This document shows, piece after piece, positions 10,460 through 20,307 of a stretch of 64,000 bases of DNA. Source of the DNA: Brachionus manjavacas (Eukaryota > Rotifera > Eurotatoria > Ploima > Brachionidae). Under the pieces are notes generated by a model. That model did not search any database, was not told the origin of the DNA, and saw only the letters and a program-made list of their open reading frames with translations. Position numbers and translations under genes: made by a program. Location of the stretch: NCBI GenBank assembly GCA_019054805.1, contig JAHQIY010000005.1, positions 62,001-126,000 of the forward strand. Reading direction: 5' to 3'. Position 1 is the stretch's first letter. Every line of letters begins with the position of its first letter.

Positions 10460-13400
10460 TCACTGATTTCCTGACTTATCTTCATCTTTGCATTCAAGAT
10501 AAAATGACGGTATTCTTACTTCAAACGTGGATCCATCTTCTCTCTCCATTTTGAAAGTTCCCCTTTGTTCAAATTAATTTTCTCTTTTTCAATTATAACC
10601 TTAAAATTACCACATATGTCCGGATGGAGCTTGTAAATTAACATGACTGCTGTATTGAAATACTGGACTGTCCATGCTTAGATTTGGTTCCTAAATGAAA
10701 TTGTTTAGAAAATTTATAATTTTTTTTAGATATCTTAAATAACGGACTTGGCCAACAACACCTTTTCCACGAACAGTTTCAAAAGTTCCCGCTTGACTGA
10801 ATATTCTCCAATGCCGTTCCCTTAAAGTAACTGGTTCACTGGATAAATTTTCAATTCGAATCGAGTATCGCCACTGAAAAATAAAATATGGATAAATAAA
10901 TTAAAAAATTAAAAAAATTATTATTACCCAATATAACTTTTTTCGTTGATCTTCCTTTCAATTAAAATTTTAAAATTTTCTCTTGATCTAAATGATAAAA
11001 TCTACCTTTACCCCAATATAAAATGGTATGACTGTTACGCGTATATTATTTGTTGTTTTTACACAAACATCACTAAGCTCTAGCCAGGGATGATTGCTCT
11101 CTTGCCATGATTTCAATGATTCTCTGGCAATAAAGCCAGGTTCTTAAAAAAATATTTAAAAATTTTTAAATATTTTTTAATTATTCTCACTTGATTCGGG
11201 ATCAAACATAAGAAACTTTTCAAACAATTCATGGATTATGGGGGTTTTATCAGAACTTGTATATGGAAGTACATCGTTATGCGACACATAATCAAGTCCA
11301 TGTATTGAATACACAGAACGATTGGATTGGGGTCCACCTAGAAAAGTAACTGATTCCGGCTGAGTCTTTATGAATGGAATATCTCTATTATCAATTAAAA
11401 CTTGATAATAGGTCAATTTTCTGGCTTTGTTGCGCTCCGGTGGACCACTACGATCCAATTCTTCGTTTGCAACCTTCGAATCATAGGTTGCTTCGGCGGC
11501 TATATCATCATTCTTGTCAAACACATTAGCAGTCCATGGGAATAAAACAACACCCCTATATCCAAATAGTTTGTGAAGAAAAAGCTAAGAGGAAATGAAG
11601 TGAAATTTTTTTTCATCAATAAATTTAAATTACTTGTCCGGTTTGATAATTTTCTGCTCTAGGTTGTTCGAAAATTCCAACTTCCATTAATCTTTAATTC
11701 AAATAATTTAAAAAAAATAAAAAAATTTCAATTTTTTTGTTTTTTTTTTATTATTCTTAAATAAATTTTTTAATTCATTATTAACTATATTTGATTTAGT
11801 TATATAAACAGATGGAATCTAAAATCGATTAACAATTTAAAAGAATTATGCCAAACTTTTCAGAATCTATCCATAATAGCAAATTTTCTGTACCTTTAAT
11901 TTTTTTGAAATCAATTCGAAAAATTTATTTTTTTAATTTAAATTTAAGGTCTCGTAGGAAAAGTGGAAATTAAATAATTTAAAAAAACAGTTTTCATTAA
12001 AACAAAAGATGAAGATTAATTAAAAAAGGAAACTAAGAAACCGACGCATTAAACTAAATTTTTTCAGAAATATTTTTTAAATGCTAATCAACACAAAACT
12101 AGATGCGTTCTTAAATTTTTATTTGTATTTTTGTGATTTTAACCCGTTATGAAAAAAAAAATTTAGATTTACAGTAAGAAAATAAAAATTAAAAAAAATA
12201 TCTAGAAACTTTCAAAAGCCAGTAATTAGAGAGTAACATTGCTATAAAACTCAAAATTCATTTAAAAATGAAAATTAAAAAATATTAAAATTATTGACCT
12301 TATATAATATTTGTATTTAACTTTTAATTGAATTAACTTTAACTAAAAAATTAGTTTATGCGATTTTCACATTTCAATAAATTATTTTAAGCGTTTTTCA
12401 TCTTTTGTAATAAAAAAATTTCTTATTATGTGAGAATTACATTTTTTATGCATTTTAATATCTGTAGGTCTATTCCTTTATTATCACTAATTTAACTTCG
12501 ACAGTATAAAAAAATATATATTCATATAAAATAAATTTTAACAAATAAAACAATTTTATTAAGACAATTTTTTTACACATAAAACTTTTTCAATGTAAAA
12601 ATACTTTTCCAATGTAAATTGGAAAAAATAATCTAAATATCTAAAATGACTTCTAAACTCCAAAATACTAAGCGCCTTTTTCTTTCTTTTTGGTCTTTAT
12701 CTTTGTCTAGCAATTGAGTGCCTTTAGTGTCCATTCTTTCAATAAAAGTTTTATCGAATTTACATTACCAATGGTGAAAAATTATATTATAATTTTGGAA
12801 TAATTCTTAGGTCAAAAAGGCTTTTTTAGCATGAAAAGAGTTTTTTAAATCAATAAAGTTGTTTATTTGTAAAAAAAGTTTAATTTAAAATAAAGCATGA
12901 AGTATTTTTTATAAAGTAAATTTTCGCCCCTTTTTGGTACCTCTTTTGCTTAATTTATTGCTCAATAAATTTAAAAATTTTTGACAATTTTTTTCATCAA
13001 AACTAAATCCAAAAAAATATTATAATCAATTAATTTTGATAACAAAATATTTTTATAATGATAATGATTATGAGGATGCAAATGACTTTGATAATGATTT
13101 TGAAGAAGAAATGGAAACATCAAATAAACCTAATATCGAATATGACTCAGATAAAGACTCAGATTATTAAAAAGGTGATTAAGAAAAAGAAACTAAAATT
13201 AAATGACAAAACTTGGAATATGGGTTAGCACGTTAAATATGCTACACGTTAAATAAATGAGATTAAACTGTCAACATTTTTCATAATTTTTGACTTGCAT
13301 CTATATCAAATTTTTTTACTTTAAAAAAAGACAATTTTTTTAAATCAAAACAAAAATGATAAAATACATTGACGGTCTTTGAATGTTAATATAATGGTAA

Positions 13401-13947
13401 AATCCAAAGATAATTAGAAAAAAATTTATATTATTTTTGGACTTCTTTAACGTTCTTTAAAGAAGACATGATTTAATATATAATAAATAATTTTAAAGTA
13501 AAAATTTAAAATTTAAATAATTTCTAAATAAAATAAAGAGAGTTGAAAATGCCTTTTTTAACTTTTCTTAAAGCAACCGATGTTCGCTTCAGATAAATAA
13601 TTAATAAAAATTAATGTTTAAAAAAAATAGAATTTAATTATTCAACAATATTAAATACTACAAAAGCAAATAAATATTAGTTTATTAAATTTAGTTTATT
13701 TTTAGAAAGAACTATTTTCCTAAAAAATTCAAAATTCAAAATTAATTTAAAATCGCATTTTTTTTAATAAAAAAAGAGTGCTGCCTATTTTGATAAATGA
13801 AATCGTAGATAAATTTAATAAATATAATTATTACTTGAATTTGGCTGATGTTGAATAAAAAGTTGCGCAAAATATTCTCGAACAAGTTCTATTCTTAATG
13901 AGATTGCTGGAAGCAGCTAATCTAAGCAATTGAGTCGATAAAAACAT
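10460..13947 (-). CDS. POLDIP2: Polymerase delta-interacting protein 2 (mitochondrial YccV/ApaG-domain protein)
   Basis: Eight exons on the minus strand: 13947-13835, 11691-11634, 11584-11191, 11142-11006, 10954-10928, 10873-10748, 10690-10611 and 10562-10460; all phases agree and give about 345 aa (human is 368). Exon 1 encodes an Arg/Ser-rich mitochondrial presequence (MFLSTQLLRLAASSNLIK). Next come the YccV-like part (VGIFEQPRAENYQTGQ, GYRGVVLFPW, TYYQVLIDNRDIPFI, GLDYVSHNDVLPY) and the ApaG/DUF525 part (NIRVTVIPFY, YWWRYSIRIEN, RERHWRIFS, VRGKGVVG, FQYSSHVNLQ, SGHMWGTF). The family is mitochondrial, with reported roles in lipoylation/ClpXP control and DNA polymerase interaction. Exon 5 is a 27-nt microexon. 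The donor after exon 6 reads GTCCGT, an unusual but GT-starting site. It starts 155 bp after SDHAF2. Confidence 0.9.
11692..13834 (-). other. Intron 1 of POLDIP2
   Basis: 2.1 kb of AT-rich sequence separating the presequence exon from the body of the gene. On the plus strand 13060-13170 is an open acidic stretch (DFDNDFEEEMETSN, then DSDKDSDY and a stop), which may be a fragment of a mobile-element protein. Nothing else was recognised. Confidence 0.6.
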
Positions 13948-14102
13948 TTTCTAAAATTTTCAATTTTTTTTCAAAATTTTTTTTCAAATTCAGCTTAGTT
14001 TAAGATTTTTATTACTTAATCATGGCTTTTAAATCGGGAAAAAAATTACTAAATTAAACTATTTATTTATAATATTTTTAAAATGCTGAGAATTAAAGAA
14101 AA

Positions 14103-14597
14103 TCAGAGATCAGGTTGTGTAATCCGACTTTCTTTGTTTTGGTTAGCCGTAAATTGCTTCATCAACTGAAAAATTTTGCCGCTTTCAATGTCCTCTGGTA
14201 TTCTAGTGGCTCCTGTTAACCAATAGTACAAATCCCATTCATTGTGCAAGCCATTGATTATTTTGTCAAACTCATTCAGACCCACTTCGTCCATTCCGGG
14301 CAAATACTTTGCCGAAAAGTGACTAAGCAAAAGTCCATTTTCCAGAGTTCCACGTTTTCGCGATTGGTACATTAGTCTAGATCGCTTCTCTTCCAAGCTT
14401 TCATTAGATCGGCTTTTTTGCAAATTTTCAAAGCTATTTTTCACATTTTGAAAGTACTTTGCTTCATTTGCTTTAATTTGTTCGATTTCTAGTTCTTCTG
14501 GAGTGAGCTTTGTTCTGTCGGAAAGACATCGATGCGAAGTAAAGCTCAGACGAGATATTAAATTTGTCTTTCTTAAAGCCAACACTATTCTGTTCAT
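14103..14597 (-). CDS. SDHAF2: Succinate dehydrogenase assembly factor 2
   Basis: A single-exon frame of 164 aa (human 166). The N-terminus is a likely mitochondrial presequence (MNRIVLALRKTNLISRLSF). The conserved Sdh5/SdhE core is complete: LMYQSRKRGTLENGLLLSHF with the essential RG pair, then FAKY-type FSAKYLPGM, and NEWDLYYWLTG near residues 117-127, ending KESRITQPDL. The family delivers FAD to, or stabilises flavinylation of, the SDHA flavoprotein of complex II in the matrix. It sits between BROX (146 bp upstream) and POLDIP2 (155 bp downstream) on the same strand. The sequence before the ATG reads ATTTAG then AAAATG, an acceptor-like context 3 nt from the start. Confidence 0.93.
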   Translation of the reverse strand: MNRIVLALRKTNLISRLSFTSHRCLSDRTKLTPEELEIEQIKANEAKYFQNVKNSFENLQKSRSNESLEEKRSRLMYQSRKRGTLENGLLLSHFSAKYLPGMDEVGLNEFDKIINGLHNEWDLYYWLTGATRIPEDIESGKIFQLMKQFTANQNKESRITQPDL

Positions 14598-14655
14598 TTT
14601 CTAAATTTTAAATAAATTTTAATTCTAAATAATTTACATTTAAACAGATCAACAA

Positions 14656-14681
14656 ATCATCCGCCGCAAGACGGATGAATT
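14656..14681. other. GC-rich hairpin in the BROX-SDHAF2 gap
   Basis: Within an otherwise very AT-rich 146-bp gap, the minus strand reads CATCCG, an 8-nt loop TCTTGCGG, then CGGATG: a perfect 6-bp stem. It could be an RNA element between two coding regions, or chance. No equivalent was seen in the two neighbouring gaps. Confidence 0.4.
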
Positions 14682-14743
14682 TAAAATAAAAGTTTGAATT
14701 GAAAAAAATTTTAATTATCAAAAATAAATAAAATGCTTAAAAG

Positions 14744-17700
14744 TTAAGATAAAATGCATCCACTTTCTGAGCCCGGTTCAGCGTTTCCTTGCGGTCTTAA
14801 ACAACAAAAATTATTTTGATGAATGGATAGAAAATTTTGTTACATTGGAGTCTCTTTGGGTGCCGGGACATTTGGTGAACGATTGAAAAACTTTAAAAAA
14901 AATTTAATAAGAGAAAAATTTTTTTAAAGAAAATATTTACCGATCTTTCCTTAACAGCCTTGGAAATATCGAAAGAATTGTAGCCCAATGGTGTCCATAA
15001 CTCATGCGGATTTGGAAAATCATATCCCTCAGGTTCGGCGAGACCATGTATAGATTTACTCTCTAATGCTGGCACTTCCAAGGGTACTTTATGGTGGTAA
15101 CTTAATTTAGACATTAAAAAAAGGACTTCTTTTAGCTAAACTAATAAATACATCATTCCATTTTCACGCTCACATTTTTCCGATACTCTCAGAATCGTTT
15201 TATGTAAATTCTTAAAAAATTCATGCCTTTCGGGCACAGCTTGGGTACCGGGTCCTTTGGTTGAAGCATAATCCTTGCATATTTGCTCCGTTTCTTGATA
15301 AACTTTAGAAAAAAAAAATTTTATTTAAACTTTTTATTAGATTTTTTTAATTTTACTCTTCAAACTATGTTCCAAGCATTTAATAGCCTCTCCGCATTTG
15401 TCCTGAGCCAAAAGATCCTGGCCAAAGTAGCAAAATGCTTGCGATTTGTAGAATTGACTTTTTAACAAAAGATATTTTTGCCATTTTTCAGTGACAACTT
15501 TTTCCAAATTCATTAACGCATCAGCTAAACAGAACAAAAAATTTACCAATTTAAAACAAATGCGTTGGCAAATACAGACCTGCTGTTTGGAACAAAGTAG
15601 ATGTTGAATAGGCGATTGAGGAAATTAAACCTGGCGAATGCTTTAGTTCGATCGCTCTGGCAATTGTAACTTGACCAAAATTTTCATATTTAAAATAAAA
15701 ATAAAATTTTCAATGAACTACTTTCTTGGGCTTCTGCTTTAGATTGGTTAATATACACGATCAGAATCTGGTCTGTACAATCATAAAAATTCTTTTGTTC
15801 ATTTGGACCCGCAATAAATTTAGTAATTAGATTTTCTTGGATAAATTTGAATTGACCAGCAGCTATTTTCAAGCTTTTGTGAATCTCTTTGGCTTCTTTT
15901 TCTGACGGTCTATATATACATGAACAGTAAAAGATAAATCCTTTATGGTTAACAGGAAATTTTTGGTTTAATTTTAATTATCACTCCGTATTTTAGGAAA
16001 TTTATTCTTTATAAACTTATCATGATTAGAAATTAAATGAGAAAAAAAATTTTGAAATATTCAAAACATTTTTACAGATTGCCTCATTGATCCATTTTTT
16101 TTTTAAATATTTCAAAAATTTAGCATTACATGTTCAAGAAATATCAAAAAATGTGCTAAAATTGCTCGAGAATGATGAAATAAAAATTAAAAAAAAATTC
16201 AGTCATCTTGCCGTTTTTATTTAGGAAAATTATTTTAACTTTTAAAGTAATATTTTGTTCTTTTAGATTTAATAAAATGAGTTCATTTTAAATATTAACT
16301 AAATTTTAGAACTAACAAGTAAGTTTTTTAGTTCTCTATGCAGGAAAAATGGCTCAAAAAAAATAATAAAAATTTTTTTAAAACAATTCAAAAATATTAA
16401 ATTTTTTCAACAATTTTAAAGTTTTAATATAAATCAAAGTTTTAATTGTTAAAAAGTGTTCAAAATTAAAGATTCTTAGACATTTTAGAATATTTAACAT
16501 GTGACACCTACTTATAAGCTTTATCATCTGTACAAGTTGTTTTTTGCAATGTTAAGATACTCTTTTGTTTTGGAATTTAGTTTAACGGTACTCAGAACAT
16601 AGGTAAATTGAGATAAGAAATAGGTTTTGTAATTAAAATATTGTAAAAAAGGTGATATCTACAATTTTATAAACATTGTTATGTAATTTGAAAAAATTTT
16701 TACACAATATAATTCTACTAATTACAGTGCTGCTACGATACCTTGAATTCACCATATTTTACCATATTTACCGTAAAATATGGTAATCTAAAAAAGGGTA
16801 TTTTTCGTAAAATACCGATAATTATTGTAATATTCAGTGAAAAAAAAAATTTCCAAAATTTCTCTAAAAAAACCGATTTTAATGAAAAAAAATTTTTTTG
16901 AATTTTTGAAAAAGGAAAAAAAAAATTTGATTGAATTTTGTGACAAAAATTGACGTAAATTTCGGTAAATTTTTGTAGAAAAAGGTAAAAAATGGTAAAA
17001 ATTCAACAGAAAAGGAAAAATGGATTTTTTATTATTTCATTCTTTTTTTTCTAAACAAATTATGAAAATTAATATTTATTTGTCAATTATTTGTTTTCCC
17101 AAATCAGTATTTTAAAATATTAAGTACGAAAATGTTAAATTATTTTCTTATATACAGAAATTATCAAAAATCATTTATATAGAGCTCTATAAAAAAAAGA
17201 TATACTATCAGAATTTAATAATCCGACCAGTCACCATTTCTTTCACTTACAATCTCAACAACCTAGAAATGTTTTATTAAAAAATTAAAATAATAAAATT
17301 TTTTAATATTTTTTACATATTTAAGATGATTTATATATTTCTTACATTTTTCAACTGTCAAAGTTTTTTGAAATGCTTGATATCAAAAGTAAAATAATAT
17401 GCTTCAAATAAAATCAAAAGTAAGATATAAATTTTTTTAAAAAGCTGGGCTTTTAAAATTTTTTCCAAAAGGATCAACATTCAAAGAAGCTTGGGACAAG
17501 ACAGCTAACACCTTAAAAGCAAAAAAAGCTAGAAAATAAAATTTATTTTGTAAATAATGTTTAAATATTATTTTTTTATTGAAAATTAATATTTAAACAT
17601 TATTTATTTTAATTTGTTTAGAAAAAAAAGAATGAAATAATAAAAAATCCATTTTTCCTGAATTTTTACCATTTTTTACCTTTTTCTACAAAAATTTACC

Positions 17701-20164
17701 GAAATTTACGTCAATTTTTGTCACAAAATTCAATCAAATTTTTTTTTTCCTTTTTCAAAAATTCAAAAAAAATTTTTTTCATTAAAATCGGTTTTTTTAG
17801 AGAAATTTTGGAAATTTTTTTTTTCACTGAATATTACAATAATTATCGGTATTTTACGAAAAATACCCTTTTTTAGATTACCATATTTTACGGTAAATAT
17901 GGTAAAATATGGTGAATTCAAGGTATCGTAGCAGCACTGTATGAATAAAAAATATTCACTTAAAATTGAATATTTATGACAAAATTGAGAGCTAATAGGA
18001 AATCAAGTTCTTAGAAATAAAATTTGATTGAAAATTAACCTTTACTCCAATTAGTGATGAAATAAAACAACTTCAGAGACAAATATTAAAAAAATTACAA
18101 AACCCAGCAGTTAGTTGTTTTCTTAAACTTGAATATGAAACTCCTTCTAATATTTTCCATCATAAAACCCTTAATAAACTTAACTTCCTAATTTTATTGA
18201 ATCAACTTTTTGAATTGAGCGAAAGATATGTCAAGGCAGGACTGAGTCATTTTGTTCCATTAGTTGTCAAATTGGTGAAAGAATATAAAGCGGGTTTCGA
18301 ATCAAGATATTTTGAATGCCGAACTCCATTGTGTAATTTATTTATTCATTTTATTTAATTAACCTCATTGTGGAGAATCAAATGTAAAAAAAAAATATTA
18401 AAGACAATTGTGCAATTGCTATTTTACTATTTCTTCTTTTTTTTCTCAACTGTTCAATTCTTAAACATTTAGCACCTGTCATTAAATTTTAAATTTGCCT
18501 ATTTAATTTTCTATTATACAATATATAGCTGTATTTTTTATTAGTTACTAGAGAATTCATTTGGGTTTTAAAACTGTGGGAAATAAGCTTATTAGCTTAT
18601 ATTATGTAATTTTTTTCAAATTTTAATCCATGCCAAAAATTGCTTTACAAAGCTTCTTTAGTTTCCATAATTTTTTATTGTGTCAAATATATTTTGTATA
18701 ATTTTAAAAATCAAAACACTAAAAGCTCACTAAATTAAATAAAGAATTTTGATATTATCCTGAGTTAAATTTAATCAATTTACAAAAAAAATTTCAATTT
18801 AATAATTTTTGGATCGATTTAAAAAAAAAAATTATAAAGCTAGATATTCAAATTAAGAACTATCATTTACAGAATTTGTATAGCTTAGGTTTAGTTATAA
18901 AATTAAATTAAATTAAAATAAAAAAATTAAATTTTTAAATTATTTTGGCATTCTATCAGATTCATTTGTCGATTTATTTTATAAAGGAAAATTTTCTGAA
19001 AAAGTTGTTTTTTTTTTCACGAAATTGTGGGAAATTTTAAGGAATTAAAGACTTAAAAAAATTAACCTCAATTTTTTGTAGCAAATTAAATAAAGGAAAA
19101 ATATTAAACCGTCAAATAAAAATTGAATTGTCAAATATTATATTAATTGTGAAATAAATGACTAAAAAGCTATATCAATAATTAAAGGGCAAATAAATAA
19201 TGAATTGTCAAATAAAACATGAATCGTCATATATTCAATTAATGTGTCATGTACAAAAAAAATAAATTGGAAAATTTTATTTTAATAAATAAAAAAAATA
19301 AATGCAATTACCTAATTTTGACCAAAATGATGACATTACTTAGTCAAGTTCGTCGATATTAAACGTTAATGTTAGAATAAACGATCACGATTCAGTAAAA
19401 GTCTTTGAATAAATAATTATTTTTTTAATATTTTATATATTTGATTTTTTTATTAGACATATAATATTTTATTTGACAATTTAAATAAATATATGACATT
19501 TAATTAAATACTTGACTTATTATTATACTTGACGAATGCATTTTTCATAAGACAAAATGAATTATTTATATTTGACAAATTAGTTTTTGATAAGACGGGT
19601 TAATATAGATCCTTAAATAAATTAATACAATTAGATGTAATAATCACGCACTTACTCTGAAAGAATGGCTGCTACATAAGCAGCATGTTTGGTTAACCAC
19701 AGAGCATGGTTAAATAGCATGGATGCCATTTCGTACACTGAGTCTTGCTCTTCACTTGTTTGAATAGTTTAACTAGTAAAATTTTTCTAATTGAATTATT
19801 CTTACTGAACATGAGTTGATCCAAGTGATTGAGTCCATTTTGATTTAATAGAAAATCTAAGTTTAGAGTCGCTAGTTGTATGTCCGCTTGGATCATTTAA
19901 AAAACCGAGCAACAGTGACACATAGCGATTAAGTTCATCTGAAACTTTGTCAATACTGTTTGCCGGGTTTGAGTGCAAATCCAATAAATTCAACCTCGAT
20001 AGTCGAAGTTGGCTAAAAAATAAAAGTATTTTCAGCAACAACTAAAAATTAAAGTTAAATTACACGCAAATGGATTGTGAATCCGCATTACTTGGGAAGG
20101 TGCGCTTCTCGAACTCAACTGGTACTGTAGCTTTTATTGGGTTGCGGTGAAACCAGTGTGACAT
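14744..20164 (-). CDS. BROX: BRO1-domain protein BROX with C-terminal CAAX box
   Basis: Ten exons on the minus strand: 20164-20064, 20012-19806, 19754-19656, 15909-15722, 15669-15580, 15524-15357, 15302-15152, 15100-14941, 14890-14844 and 14795-14744; phases are consistent and give about 420 aa (human 411). The BRO1 domain fills almost the whole protein: start [16 protein letters not shown], then [90 protein letters not shown] and LWTPLGY. The last four residues CILS form a CAAX box, matching the prenylated CYIS end of mammalian BROX. BROX binds CHMP4/5 of ESCRT-III and acts at the nuclear envelope. Intron 3 is 3.7 kb and full of repeats. It starts 143 bp after TMEM62; the start codon directly follows ATTAAG. 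Confidence 0.92.
16725..17939. mobile_element. Tc1/mariner-type fold-back element with TIRs of about 330 bp
   Basis: The left arm 16725 to about 17062 and the right arm about 17611 to 17939 are near-perfect inverse copies, beginning CAGTGCTGCTACGATACC and ending in its complement, each flanked by TA (16723-16724 and 17940-17941). CAGT termini with a TA target duplication indicate Tc1/mariner-type insertion. The unique middle keeps, on the minus strand near 17260-17218, a short [14 protein letters not shown]-stop coding tail that recurs in three other elements here. No transposase core is left, so it is non-autonomous. It lies in BROX intron 3. Confidence 0.88.
18040..18357 (+). other. Unassigned open stretch of about 100 codons inside BROX intron 3
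   Basis: A plus-strand frame without its own ATG runs from [16 protein letters not shown] through [18 protein letters not shown] and [16 protein letters not shown] to a stop at 18357. Base composition is less AT-rich than its surroundings and the helices look amphipathic, as in HEAT-type repeat proteins. It lies antisense to BROX right after the fold-back element. It may be a gene fragment carried or captured by a mobile element, or a processed remnant. The parent was not identified. Confidence 0.35.
19105..19600. repeat. Array of degenerate TGTCAAATAA motifs in inverted arms
   Basis: From 19105 to 19250 the motif GTCAAATAAA and variants (GTCAAATATT, GTCATATATT, GGCAAATAAA) recur every 20-40 bp; from 19450 to 19600 the complementary forms (TTATTTGACA, TATGACATTT, TACTTGACTT, TTTGACAAAT) recur. 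This gives an inverted pair of motif arrays, like the subterminal repeats of some DNA transposons. No terminal inverted repeat or coding part was defined. Confidence 0.45.
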
Positions 20165-20307
20165 CTTAATATATCAGCTTAGAAAATTTTCTTTTTTTTC
20201 TCATCATTGGATTATTACATCCAAATTGAATACATTTTTAGTTAAATTTTTTTTTAAAAATTTATTAACTAAAATAAGATTAGATTAAATTGAGATAAAA
20301 ATTTAGA

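Noticed and set aside
16788-17006. 72-codon minus-strand frame
   Set aside because: Lies entirely in the left inverted arm of the fold-back element; Phe/Lys-rich and mirrored in the right arm.
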